Of a stretch of DNA of 64,000 nucleotides, positions 28,113 through 36,697 are shown one piece after another. The notes below the pieces were generated by a model. The model did no database searches. It was not told the DNA's origin and was given only the letters and a program-made list of their open reading frames with translations. A program made the position numbers and the translations under genes. Where the stretch lies: NCBI GenBank assembly GCA_019187365.1, contig JABARE010000020.1:1-64000 (forward strand), given 5' to 3'. Every line of letters begins with the position of its first letter. Positions within the stretch are counted from its first letter, which is position 1. This DNA is from Saprospiraceae bacterium. GTDB taxonomy: Bacteria; Bacteroidota; Bacteroidia; Chitinophagales; Saprospiraceae.

Positions 28113-29120
28113 ATGGCAAGCCAATTGATAGCGGAGATCGGACAAGCTCACGATGGCAGCCTCGGAATGGCCCATGCTTTCATCGACGCCATTGCTTCGG
28201 CTGGAGCGCAGGTCGCAAAATTCCAAATGCATCTGGCCCATGCGGAAAGCAGTCCGTGGGAACCCTTCCGCACACCGTTTTCCTACGAGGATACAACGCG
28301 ACAGGACTACTGGCGCAGAATGGAATTCACCGAGGAACAGTGGGTTGGCCTTCGGGACCACTGCAAAGAAAAGGGAATCGAATGCCTGGTCACGCCTTTC
28401 AGCCTGGCAGCTGTCGAATGCATTGAGCACCTTGGGCTTTCGCGTTACAAATTGGGATCCGCAGATTTGTGCAATTCCCTGCTGCTGGACCGCATAGCCC
28501 GGACGCGAAAGCCGGTCCTGTTATCGAGCGGCATGAGCGACTGGAGCGGTCTCGACCGGGCTGTTGCCGGGGTCAAGCGATACCACGACGCAATCTCCAT
28601 CTTCCAATGCACAACCGCTTATCCCTGTCCGCCGGAAGCATGGGGATTGCATTGCATCCCCGTCATTGCCCGTCGTTACGGTTTTCCCGTGGGATATTCG
28701 GACCACAGTGGATGCATTCATGCGGGAATTGCTGCCAGGGCGCTTGGTGCCGAGATCATCGAGGTGCACGTCTGCTTTGACCGGCGCATGTTTGGTCCCG
28801 ATGTAAAAGCATCGCTGACGATCGACGAGCTTACTGCGTTGCGCAAAGGACTCGACATGCTCGACCGTGCCGAAGCACCCTGCCAGGACAAACCGGCAGC
28901 ACCAGATGTGCAAAACCTGAAACAGGTGTTTGGGCGATCCCTCGCAACCAATAAAAATCTGCAGACGGGGCAATCCATCGGGCTCGAAGACCTCGAAGCA
29001 AAAAAACCGGCAGGCAGGGGCATTCCCGTCTCCGAATACGAACGTGTCCTGGGTAAAAGGCTCATCCGCGATCTGGCTGCCTGGGAATTTATTCAATGGG
29101 ATGATGTTGCCGGTGAATAA
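28113..29120 (+). CDS. Sialic/nonulosonic acid synthase (NeuB family)
   Basis: The start at 28113 (MASQLIAEIGQAHDG) matches the family N-terminus. The 335-residue protein has the TIM-barrel synthase domain (AEIGQAHDGSLGMA, KLGSADLCN, LLSSGMSDW, YSDHSG, EVHVCFDR) and a C-terminal SAF/antifreeze-like domain (from about residue 275). It condenses phosphoenolpyruvate with an N-acylated mannosamine-type sugar to give a nine-carbon acid. With the NeuC- and NeuA-like genes that follow, an N-acetylneuraminate or legionaminate-like product is expected; which one cannot be told here. Confidence 0.92.
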   Translation: MASQLIAEIGQAHDGSLGMAHAFIDAIASAGAQVAKFQMHLAHAESSPWEPFRTPFSYEDTTRQDYWRRMEFTEEQWVGLRDHCKEKGIECLVTPFSLAAVECIEHLGLSRYKLGSADLCNSLLLDRIARTRKPVLLSSGMSDWSGLDRAVAGVKRYHDAISIFQCTTAYPCPPEAWGLHCIPVIARRYGFPVGYSDHSGCIHAGIAARALGAEIIEVHVCFDRRMFGPDVKASLTIDELTALRKGLDMLDRAEAPCQDKPAAPDVQNLKQVFGRSLATNKNLQTGQSIGLEDLEAKKPAGRGIPVSEYERVLGKRLIRDLAAWEFIQWDDVAGE

Positions 29121-30279
29121 TCGAAGAAAGATCTGTGTGGTCGTCACCGCGCGACCAAGTTATTCGAGGATCAAAACGGCGCTCGAAGCGATTGAAGCGC
29201 ACCCCGGGCTCGAACTCCAGCTCGTCGTGGCAGCGTCGGCCCTGCTGGATCGCTATGGAAACGCCTACCGCTTTATTGAAGAAGACGGATTTCGCATTGT
29301 TGCCAAAGTATTCAACGTGCTCGAAGGAGAAAACCTGACTGCACAGGCCAAGACCACCGGACTCGGAATCCTCGAACTGACCACGGTTTTCGAGCAATTG
29401 CGGCCGCACGCAGTCGTCACCATTGCCGACCGTTTTGAAACCATGGCCACCGCCATTGCAGCCAGTTACCTCAACATTCCGTTGGTGCACATCCAGGGAG
29501 GAGAAGTCACCGGGAACATCGACGAAAAGGTGCGTCACGCCATCACCAAATTGGCCGACCTTCACCTTGTAGCTTCGCAGGATGCCCGCGACCGCGTTGT
29601 GCGCATGGGAGAAGACCCCGATGCAGTGATCGTAACCGGCTGTCCGTCTCTCGACCTGGCCGGACGAATAGCCGGAGAGGGCGATCTGGCAAAGGCCTTC
29701 GATCCCATCGGCAAATACGGCGGTGTCGGCACACCGGCACTCCGTCTTGACCATTTCATTGTAGTCCTTCAGCACCCGGTAACCACGCAGTACGAAGCGG
29801 CGCGGGAGCAAGTGGAAACTACCCTTCGGGCGGTGCACGCTTTGGATCTGCCCTGTCTATGGTTCTGGCCCAATGTCGACGCTGGTTCAGACGGAACCTC
29901 GAAGGGCATCCGCGCTTTCCGGGAGCGCGAACCCGGGGCAAACATTCATTTTTTCAAAAACATGGAGCCCGAAGACTTCCTGCGTTTGCTTCTCCGCAGC
30001 AAATGCCTCGTTGGCAACTCGAGTGCCGGCATCCGGGAATGTTCGTTCCTGGGCATACCGGTCGTCAATATTGGCAACCGCCAGGAGGGCAGAGCCCGGG
30101 GCAGCAACGTGAGCGATGTTGACTGCAACGAAACGCAGATCCGCAGTGCCATCCTCCGTCAAATAGACCACGGACCTTACAACCGCGAACACATTTACGG
30201 CGACGGCTGTGCAGGGTCCCGGATAGCGGATGTGCTCAGCGAAGTTCCGCTCCGTTTTGAAAAGAAAATATGTTACTGA
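29101..30279 (+). CDS. Hydrolysing UDP-HexNAc 2-epimerase (NeuC/LegG type)
   Basis: The ATG at 29101 overlaps the NeuB-like gene by 20 bp; upstream in-frame sequence is the wrong frame of that gene. The 392-residue protein shows TARPSYSRI near the N-terminus, HIQGGEVTGNIDEKVRHAI, and VGNSSAGIRECSFLGIPVVN, the GT-B-like signature of hydrolysing epimerases. Expected reaction: UDP-GlcNAc (or a 2,4-diacetamido analogue) to ManNAc (or its analogue) plus UDP, feeding NeuB. It is distinct from the non-hydrolysing epimerase at 34025. Confidence 0.92.
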   Translation: MMLPVNNRRKICVVVTARPSYSRIKTALEAIEAHPGLELQLVVAASALLDRYGNAYRFIEEDGFRIVAKVFNVLEGENLTAQAKTTGLGILELTTVFEQLRPHAVVTIADRFETMATAIAASYLNIPLVHIQGGEVTGNIDEKVRHAITKLADLHLVASQDARDRVVRMGEDPDAVIVTGCPSLDLAGRIAGEGDLAKAFDPIGKYGGVGTPALRLDHFIVVLQHPVTTQYEAAREQVETTLRAVHALDLPCLWFWPNVDAGSDGTSKGIRAFREREPGANIHFFKNMEPEDFLRLLLRSKCLVGNSSAGIRECSFLGIPVVNIGNRQEGRARGSNVSDVDCNETQIRSAILRQIDHGPYNREHIYGDGCAGSRIADVLSEVPLRFEKKICY

Positions 30280-31232
30280 ACCAACGACCCCGGATCTGGA
30301 TTGCAGAGCCCGACGGCTTTTGCGATGAGGCCATTCAGCTTTTGGAGGCGCACGCAGACGTCGTGGCAAGACCTCCCGGAGACCTGTCTCTGCGGGAAGC
30401 ATTCGGGAATTGCGATGCGATGATCTTCCGCTTGGGATTTAGCGTTCGGCGCGAAGACCTTTCCGCAAACCAGCGATGCCGATATATTGCAACTCCCGTC
30501 ACGGGCACGGACCACATCGACGAAATCGCCTGCCGCGAGATGGGAATTGCCGTCATCAGCCTTCGTGGCGAACGGGAATTCCTTTCGAAGATCCCGGCTA
30601 CTGCCGAACACACGTTCGCACTGATGCTCGCATTGGTTCGGAAGATCGTTCCGGCCATCAGGCACGTGCGCGAAGGCCGTTTCGACCGCGACCTGTTCCG
30701 CGGTACAGAATTGTCGGGAAAGACCCTCGGCATCATAGGATACGGACGGCTGGGATCCATGGTGGCTGCTTACGCAAGAGCCTTTGGGATGCGGGTGCTG
30801 GCAAACGACATCGACGAGGAACGCGAAGATCTTTCGGCGGGTCTCGTATTTTGCGAGCTCGACACCCTGCTTCCGCAGTGCGACGTAGTCAGCCTTCACA
30901 TCGACTATAACAAAGCGAACCACCACTTCGCCGACGCTTCCTTTTTTGCCCGGATGAAGCACGGCGCATTTCTGATCAATACGGCGAGGGGTGCTTTGGT
31001 CGACGGGCCGGCACTCGTCGAAGCACTCGACAGTGGACATCTCGGCGGCGCCGCCCTCGACGTCGTCGAAGGAGAACCGGATGTATGCATCGATGCACCT
31101 CTGTTGCAATACCACCAGCGAAGCGACCTTCTGATCATTACACCGCACATTGGCGGCAATACGGTAGAATCTTTCGAGCGAACAGAGGTTTTTATTGCCA
31201 CAAAACTGATCAAAGCCCTGCAACATGGTTAG
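30270..31232 (+). CDS. D-isomer-specific 2-hydroxyacid dehydrogenase-family protein
   Basis: The 320-residue NAD-dependent enzyme has GYGRLGSMVA (nucleotide binding), LINTARGALVDGPAL (catalytic Arg), DVVEGEPD (Glu) and ITPHIGGNT (His), so the full active-site set is present. It is inserted between the NeuC-like gene (10-bp overlap) and the NeuA-like gene (8-bp overlap), which ties it to nonulosonic acid metabolism. It resembles PdxB and SerA-type enzymes, but neither pathway is represented nearby. It could act on a 2-keto or 2-hydroxy acid group of the sugar or make a substituent; this is inference. Confidence 0.85.
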   Translation: MLLNQRPRIWIAEPDGFCDEAIQLLEAHADVVARPPGDLSLREAFGNCDAMIFRLGFSVRREDLSANQRCRYIATPVTGTDHIDEIACREMGIAVISLRGEREFLSKIPATAEHTFALMLALVRKIVPAIRHVREGRFDRDLFRGTELSGKTLGIIGYGRLGSMVAAYARAFGMRVLANDIDEEREDLSAGLVFCELDTLLPQCDVVSLHIDYNKANHHFADASFFARMKHGAFLINTARGALVDGPALVEALDSGHLGGAALDVVEGEPDVCIDAPLLQYHQRSDLLIITPHIGGNTVESFERTEVFIATKLIKALQHG

Positions 31233-31911
31233 GGTACTGGGGATCGTTCCGGCACGCTCGGGATCAAAGAGGCTGGTAGGCAAAAACCTGCGCACCCTTG
31301 CGGGGAAACCCCTGGTTTGCCATGCCATCGAGGCCGCGCTGGCTGCCAAAAGTTTGGAGGGTGTCATTCTCAGTTCAGACGCACCAGACATTCTCGCCTG
31401 TGCAGACGCCTACGCAGGAGTCCGCGCACTGGAGCGTCCTGCGGAACTCTCGACCGACGAAGCACCCGCCATCGGCTACGTACTTCATGCACTGCAGCAT
31501 TGCCGGTTTACTCCCGATGCCGTTGCCATCATTCAGCCCAGCAGTCCGTTTACCCAAGGCGAAGACATCGACGCCACAGTCGAAGCGCTCTTCGCGCTCG
31601 GCGCCCTTTCCTCAGCAAGCGTCTGTGAGGTGCGCCATGACCTCCACCCTTCCAAGTTCAAAGTACTCGACCAGGGTATGCTCAAACCGTATTTCGAAGA
31701 AGAGGGCAACCGGCGTGCGCACCACGAATTGCGGACTGCCTATGTGCGCAATGGTTCGGTATACGTCAGCACAATTGCAGCGATTAAGTGTGGTAACCTG
31801 CTGGAAGAACCTTGTGCTGCGTATCTAATGCCTAACGAACGATCGTTAGATATCAACTCGGTTCAGGATCTTCGGTTTGCGGAGTTCCTGATGCAAAACC
31901 AGCAGCGATGA
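31225..31911 (+). CDS. Acylneuraminate cytidylyltransferase (NeuA family)
   Basis: The 228-residue protein starts with VLGIVPARSGSKRLVGKNLRTLAGKPL, which holds the CTP-binding GSKR and KN motifs of CMP-sialate synthases, followed by a DA-type metal region. It activates the nonulosonic acid made by the upstream NeuB as its CMP sugar for a transferase. The best-conserved palindrome copy (31832) lies near its 3' end. It overlaps the bi-domain oxidoreductase gene by ATGA. Confidence 0.92.
   Translation: MVRVLGIVPARSGSKRLVGKNLRTLAGKPLVCHAIEAALAAKSLEGVILSSDAPDILACADAYAGVRALERPAELSTDEAPAIGYVLHALQHCRFTPDAVAIIQPSSPFTQGEDIDATVEALFALGALSSASVCEVRHDLHPSKFKVLDQGMLKPYFEEEGNRRAHHELRTAYVRNGSVYVSTIAAIKCGNLLEEPCAAYLMPNERSLDINSVQDLRFAEFLMQNQQR
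31832..31849. repeat. Recurring palindrome, best-conserved copy
   Basis: ctaacgaacgatcgttag matches the consensus at 17 of 18 positions; the arms ctaacga / tcgttag are perfect inverted repeats around acga. It is read as NERSL in the NeuA-like gene. Confidence 0.65.
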
Positions 31912-34028
31912 AGATCCTGATGCAGGACCTGAAGGGAGGGAAGACCGCGATCGAAGAGATGCCCGTTCCCCCAGTGCGCAGAGGCCACTGCCTCGTTCGT
32001 TCGGTGTGCTCTACAGTGTCGCCCGGAACAGAGAAAATGTTGCTTGAATTTGGCAAAGCCGGATATTTGGGCAAGATCATGCAACAGCCCGACAAGTTCA
32101 GGCAGTTGTTGCGGAAGGCTCGTCAGGAAGGCATTTTGAGCGCAATGGAGCAGGCAAAGCGCAAATTGGAGCAGGCGGTGCCGCTGGGTTACAGTTGCGT
32201 GGGCAGGATTGCCGACATGGGAGAAGGAATAGAACATTTCTCCATTGGCGACCGCGTCGTGAGCAACGGTTACCATGCTGAGTACAACCTGGTACCCAAA
32301 AATCTCATTTGCCGTATACCAGATCCGGTTTTAGACGACGAGGCAGCTTTCGCTCAACTTGGCGCAATTGCCCTCCAGGGAATCCGGCTCCTCCGGCCGG
32401 AAATGGGCGAAAGGGTGGCTGTGCTGGGGCTTGGGCTGATCGGCATCCTGGCGACACGACTGTTACAAGCTAACGGTTGTAAGGTTATTGGAATGGATCC
32501 ATCGCAGGAGGCTCGCGAAAAGGCGGCGACGACGGGTATGGTATGTTACGACAATGGGGTATTCACGGCAGAAGAACTGATTCAAAACGCTTTCGGTGGC
32601 ATCGGTGCTGATGCGGTAATAATTGCTGCCGCAACAGATGCCCGCCTCGTGGATGAGGCCGCTACCCTTTGCCGCAAGCGGGGACGCATCGTGCTCGTAG
32701 GTGTGGAAAGCGGGCACTATTCGCGGGACTTGTTTTACAAAAAGGAACTGAGCTTTCAGGTTTCCTGCAGCTACGGTCCGGGGCGCTACGATCCGGCCTA
32801 CGAAGAAGGAGGAAACGATTATCCATTGCCCTTTGTACGGTGGACGGAGCAGCGCAACGTCGAGGCCGTTCTCGGTATCATGGCGGAGGGCAAGTTGCCG
32901 ACGGCTGACCTGCTAAATGCGAGTGCAACACTCGACCAGGCTGTGGAGATGTTTTATTCGGATCCTTCGCGCTTGCGCTGGGGAAATGTCATTCGCTATG
33001 AGGGGTCTTCGGACCTTCCCAAAAAGGAACTCCACCGCATAAGCGTTCCATCCGCACCGGCTCGTGAGGAAACCTGCCGCATTGGATACATTGGATCGGG
33101 AGCTTTTAGCCGTGCGGTGGCCTTGCCGGCACTCCATCGTGCTGGGGCTTCGCTACACACCTTGTGCAGCAGCAGGCCGGAAGGTGCAGGCCTCGTTCGC
33201 AAATACGGCTTTCGCCAGTGGATGTCGGATCCCATGCAGTGCATCGAAGATCCGGAGGTCGACCTGGTATGCATTGCCAACAGGCATGACCGGCATGCGG
33301 CGTTGGTGGTAGCGGCCCTGCAAGCAGGCAAACAAGTGTTCGTAGAGAAACCGCCGGCACTCAACCGGGAGGAACTGGAGGCCATCCGGGAAGCATGGCA
33401 ACCCGGGCTTAGGCTGGTGGTGGGGTACAACCGCCGCCACTCAAGATATGCCAGGCAATTGCGGGATTACATAAGCGGATGCCATGGCGGGGTACACCTG
33501 CATTACCTGGTACATGCCGGATACATTCCAGCCGATCACTGGATACAGGATCCCGGGCAGGGGGGTGGAAGGCTGATCGGCGAATGCGGTCACTTCCTTG
33601 ACCTGGCGATCTTTTTAAATGGATCTTCTGTGGAATCGTTCAGCATTCGAGCAATGGGATACAAAGGAGGGGCAGCAGCAGAAAATTTCAGCGCGCTGTT
33701 GCGCCACAACAATGGAAATCTGACGGCACTGCACTACATCTGCAACGGACCCGCCTCTCTTCCGAAAGAGCGCATCACCGCTTATTTCGGGGGAAAGGCT
33801 GCGGCGATCGACAATTTCCGTCGACTGCAGACCTGGGGAATTCCGCGGGCACCTCAGTTTTTTGGTCATTTCGACAAGGGACATGAGCGGCAGTTTCGCG
33901 AATTGCTCGACCCTCGCAGCGGGGCCTTTAGCGATAATTACCTGGAGCAGTTGTTTGAGGTGAGTTCCCTGAGCTTTGCACTGGCAGAAAGTCTGCGCGG
34001 CGCGGGAATGCAAAGCCATCAAAAATGA
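31908..34028 (+). CDS. Bi-domain oxidoreductase: zinc-type alcohol dehydrogenase + Gfo/Idh/MocA
   Basis: The 706-residue fusion has an N-terminal medium-chain dehydrogenase half (residues 1-365; GYSCVGRI, and the nucleotide fold VAVLGLGLIGILATRLLQANG) and a C-terminal Gfo/Idh/MocA half (residues about 385-700; IGYIGSGAFSRAVALPAL, VFVEKPPALNREE, GGRLIGECGHFLDLA). The fusion is a known family in bacterial surface-polysaccharide clusters, usually near heparinase/alginate lyase-like proteins as here (39229). Its reaction is not established to my knowledge. The classical structural zinc cysteines are not obvious. It overlaps neighbours by ATGA on both sides. Confidence 0.9.
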   Translation: MKILMQDLKGGKTAIEEMPVPPVRRGHCLVRSVCSTVSPGTEKMLLEFGKAGYLGKIMQQPDKFRQLLRKARQEGILSAMEQAKRKLEQAVPLGYSCVGRIADMGEGIEHFSIGDRVVSNGYHAEYNLVPKNLICRIPDPVLDDEAAFAQLGAIALQGIRLLRPEMGERVAVLGLGLIGILATRLLQANGCKVIGMDPSQEAREKAATTGMVCYDNGVFTAEELIQNAFGGIGADAVIIAAATDARLVDEAATLCRKRGRIVLVGVESGHYSRDLFYKKELSFQVSCSYGPGRYDPAYEEGGNDYPLPFVRWTEQRNVEAVLGIMAEGKLPTADLLNASATLDQAVEMFYSDPSRLRWGNVIRYEGSSDLPKKELHRISVPSAPAREETCRIGYIGSGAFSRAVALPALHRAGASLHTLCSSRPEGAGLVRKYGFRQWMSDPMQCIEDPEVDLVCIANRHDRHAALVVAALQAGKQVFVEKPPALNREELEAIREAWQPGLRLVVGYNRRHSRYARQLRDYISGCHGGVHLHYLVHAGYIPADHWIQDPGQGGGRLIGECGHFLDLAIFLNGSSVESFSIRAMGYKGGAAAENFSALLRHNNGNLTALHYICNGPASLPKERITAYFGGKAAAIDNFRRLQTWGIPRAPQFFGHFDKGHERQFRELLDPRSGAFSDNYLEQLFEVSSLSFALAESLRGAGMQSHQK

Positions 34029-35125
34029 AGAAGATCCTTCACGTTGTGGGTGCCCGACCCAATTTTATGAAGGTGGCTCCGGTACACAGTGCGCTTCAGC
34101 AATATGCGAACGTTCGTTCGCTCATTGTGCATACGGGGCAACATGCAGATTATGCAATGAGCGAAGTATTTTTCCGCCAACTTGGAATGCCCGGGCCGGT
34201 TTATTTTCTGGGGATCCGTTCCGGGACCCATACCGGAATGACAGCATCCATCATGCTGGAATTTGAAAAGGTATTGAGCAAAGAATCTCCCGATCTCGTT
34301 GTGGTGGTAGGTGACGTCACTTCCACCCTGGCATGTGCACTAACGAGCGTAAGGTGCGGAATTCCCGTCGCCCATGTGGAAGCCGGTTTGCGCAGCCGCG
34401 ACCGGGAGATGCCGGAAGAGATCAACCGCTTGCTCACCGATCAGCTGAGCGATTGGTTGTTTACCACGGAGCGCAGCGCAAACGAAAACCTGATAGCCGA
34501 AAACATCCCCGCTCATAAGATCCATTTTGTGGGCAATTGCATGATCGACAGCTTGCAGAATTGTCTGCCATTCGCCGACGCAGGACCGCTGCTGCAGGGA
34601 ATGGGGCTGACTTCCGGGGCTTATGCGCTGATGACCATGCACCGTCCTTCCAACGTCGACGACCGGGAAGGATTGGGACGGGTGATCGAGATCGTTCGGT
34701 TGGTCACCGCGCGGTTGCCACTGGTGTTTCCGGTACATCCGCGCACGCGCGACCGGCTCATGCACTTTGGTCTGTGGAATCAGCTTGCCGGCATGGCGAG
34801 ATTGCATTGTACGGATCCTTTGGGATATTTGGAGTTTATTGGCATGATGCGCAGTGCACGAATGCTGCTTACCGATTCCGGGGGCGTGCAGGAGGAGACG
34901 ACCTACCTCCACATTCCATGCCTGACCTTCCGGCGAACCACGGAAAGGCCCATTACCGTGGAGAAGGGAACCAATGTGCTCATCGACAGCCTGAGCGCTC
35001 AGCAACTTGAACCCCATTTTCAGGACATACTCGAAGGACGCAGCAAGTGCGGCGAGATTCCCGAAGGCTGGGACGGGCATGCATCGGAGCGCATTGCCGC
35101 CGTGCTGAATCAGGCCGTTGGCTGA
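34025..35125 (+). CDS. Non-hydrolysing UDP-HexNAc(A) 2-epimerase (WecB/WbpI family)
   Basis: The 366-residue protein shows the family landmarks VGARPNFMKVAPV, HTGQH, VVVGDVTSTLA, HVEAGLRSRDREMPEEINR, FPVHPRTRD and LLTDSGGVQEETTYLHIPCLTFR. With the WbpB/D/E-like genes upstream, the likely reaction is UDP-GlcNAc3NAcA to UDP-ManNAc3NAcA (WbpI role), though WecB activity on UDP-GlcNAc is possible. It is the last gene of this operon segment; the next genes are on the other strand. A palindrome copy lies near its 5' end (34103). Confidence 0.92.
   Translation: MKKILHVVGARPNFMKVAPVHSALQQYANVRSLIVHTGQHADYAMSEVFFRQLGMPGPVYFLGIRSGTHTGMTASIMLEFEKVLSKESPDLVVVVGDVTSTLACALTSVRCGIPVAHVEAGLRSRDREMPEEINRLLTDQLSDWLFTTERSANENLIAENIPAHKIHFVGNCMIDSLQNCLPFADAGPLLQGMGLTSGAYALMTMHRPSNVDDREGLGRVIEIVRLVTARLPLVFPVHPRTRDRLMHFGLWNQLAGMARLHCTDPLGYLEFIGMMRSARMLLTDSGGVQEETTYLHIPCLTFRRTTERPITVEKGTNVLIDSLSAQQLEPHFQDILEGRSKCGEIPEGWDGHASERIAAVLNQAVG
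34103..34120. repeat. Recurring palindrome in the 2-epimerase gene
   Basis: tatgcgaacgttcgttcg matches 13 of 18, with the central gaacgttcgtt intact. It is read as YANVRS, the same register as the 26889 site. Confidence 0.45.
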
Positions 35126-35171
35126 AACGCTACACGTCAAGGCCCGAGCGCGACAGCTGCATAACTTCCGA

Positions 35172-35351
35172 TCAATTAACCCTGGTCGTCACAGAACCAA
35201 TTCCCCCACACTGGGTGCAAACCACTCGGTCTGTGCCCTGGCATTTGGGGCAGTCCCGGATGTCCCTGACAGGCGGGTTGTTACCCGGACATTTGATTTG
35301 TCTGCTGCCCTTACATCGCGGACAGGTGATGGTTTTGGTATGGGGAGGCAT
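35172..35351 (-). CDS. 59-residue CxxCxG zinc-finger-like protein
   Basis: The ATG at 35351 opens a 59-residue frame with three Cys-x2-Cys-x-Gly motifs, CPRCKGSRQIKC, CPKCQGTDRVVC and CTQCGGIGS, and a further CPG. This resembles one half of the DnaJ zinc-binding region or the small CxxCxGxG proteins, so two zinc sites are plausible. Cysteine spacing this regular is unlikely by chance. It is convergent with the epimerase gene (46 bp apart). Partner and function are unknown; a chaperone-like or RNA/protein-binding role is only a guess. Confidence 0.75.
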   Translation of the reverse strand: MPPHTKTITCPRCKGSRQIKCPGNNPPVRDIRDCPKCQGTDRVVCTQCGGIGSVTTRVN

Positions 35352-35538
35352 TGGGGGGTATATTTAAAGGGAACAACGGGTGAAGGGATGTGAAGGTTGA
35401 AATTTATTCATTGCGCTTTTCTTTTTGGCAGCTTCTTCATTACTGGGTAACAACCCAAGAGGGGAATAAGAATTCACCCCATTATGCATCAGACGAGCAT
35501 AATGCGTTTAAATTAATTTTCCGAAAATAATAAAAACA

Positions 35539-35577
35539 CCCCAATGGAATGCCTTTTTCAAGGTGTTCCCATTGGGG
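35539..35577 (-). terminator. Terminator-like hairpin (minus strand)
   Basis: Arms ccccaatgg / ccattgggg form a 9-bp stem, extendable with a bulge. Read on the minus strand it is followed by tgtttttatt. It lies about 60 bp beyond the stop of the small glycine-rich membrane protein gene. Confidence 0.6.
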
Positions 35578-35634
35578 TTTATCACCTCAAAACAATAAAC
35601 AGAAAAGTTAGGCAATTAACTTGCGCACTTACGA

Positions 35635-35901
35635 TCAAGCGGTAGGCTTACTCATTACCATGCCTGCGACATCGGAAAAGATCCTTCCGCCGGCAAAGGC
35701 GCCGAAACTGGTTGCCACCATGTCTTCAAAACCGAGGCCTGATTTTACCAGCAATCCGCCTGCAATTCCTCCGGCAATGCCAAGACCAATTTTCATCCAC
35801 CATGGATCTGGAGGACCCGGGGGAGGAGGGGGAAAGGGCCAGGGCCGAGGAGGTGTACCACACCAGCCTACTAAAGACCAATAAACTAACTGTACCAACA
35901 T
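35635..35901 (-). CDS. Small Pro/Gly-rich membrane protein
   Basis: The 88-residue protein has a tryptophan- and proline-rich N-terminus (PRPWPFPPPPPGPPDPWW) followed by a glycine-zipper-like hydrophobic part (GIAGGIAGGLLVKSG, then FGAFAGGRIFSDVAG). I do not recognise the family. Glycine-zipper pairs of this kind occur in small membrane-inserting proteins and toxins; no function is assigned. A terminator-like hairpin follows it on the same strand, which supports a real gene. Confidence 0.55.
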   Translation of the reverse strand: MLVQLVYWSLVGWCGTPPRPWPFPPPPPGPPDPWWMKIGLGIAGGIAGGLLVKSGLGFEDMVATSFGAFAGGRIFSDVAGMVMSKPTA

Positions 35902-36361
35902 AAAAAGTAATTTAGAGGGTTAGATAATCACATGGACCGGATCGCATTTTGGGAAGTTCTGTTTTCAAAATGGACCACTCCAAAGTAGAATTGGCCCATT
36001 ACAAATATGTTGCATCACCATTAACCGTATAGGCAAGGTGATGAGAGGCTGCCTTTGTATTCGATTGCTTTGTCTGCCTTTAAATTCGCAGCGGAAAAGG
36101 CAATACTGAATGGGCAGCTTGATACGACTCACCCCAATACTATGCCACTAGCGAAACACATGTAAACTGCATGCTGAATCATCAGCAATCAACAACTCTA
36201 TTTACTCAAACCGTAAAAATTCAGGACCGAAGAGACTTCAAATGTAATACAAAAAAGCGGTAATTCAAACCAATCTCCAAAATTTTAGGGAGGGCTGTTC
36301 AAACTGTGATCGAAAATATTTTGCATGATCGGTTGATTTGGAACATCCGGGGAAGGGAACT
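35902..36361. other. Gene-poor stretch
   Basis: About 460 bp of A/T-richer sequence with only short frames. I see no repeat, RNA gene or convincing promoter here. Confidence 0.6.
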
Positions 36362-36697
36362 TTATGCGTTTGACTGTGGAGAAGGGGCAAGCAGCCCGGC
36401 CAAAGCACCAATGGCGCCGGAGCCAAGGGCTGTGAGCAGGGTCGGAAGCGTGCTGTCCTGATTTGAAGGAGGCGGTGATGCCATTAAAAAGATCACTCCA
36501 ACAGAAATAATGACAACTACCAGCCCAAGAGACATAACAACAATCCGATAGATCCACCTGTCTGTAGCCAATGGACTCCTTTGCGGAACCTGATTAGCAG
36601 CAGCCAGGGGATCTTTTTTGAACTGTTCCTGCAGCGCGGGATCATTTGCAAGCAGGTCCTTGAAATCGGAAAAGGATTGAACTTGTTTTGGTGACAT
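36362..36697 (-). CDS. Small membrane protein with acidic N-terminal leader-like segment
   Basis: The 111-residue protein starts with a soluble helix (FSDFKDLLANDPALQEQFKKDP) that recalls the DP-containing helix of Nif11/NHLP-type leaders, though that similarity is short. Two hydrophobic segments follow (about residues 50-75 and 85-105, the latter GSGAIGALAGLLAP). I do not recognise the family. It lies in the minus-strand island with the Gly-rich protein and the retropepsin-like protein, but gaps of several hundred bases argue against one operon. Confidence 0.55.
   Translation of the reverse strand: MSPKQVQSFSDFKDLLANDPALQEQFKKDPLAAANQVPQRSPLATDRWIYRIVVMSLGLVVVIISVGVIFLMASPPPSNQDSTLPTLLTALGSGAIGALAGLLAPSPQSNA

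Noticed and set aside
32467..32482. ctaacggttgtaag and other partial matches (12118, 13591, 34339) to the recurring palindrome
   Set aside because: They keep only one arm or fewer than 13 of 18 positions.
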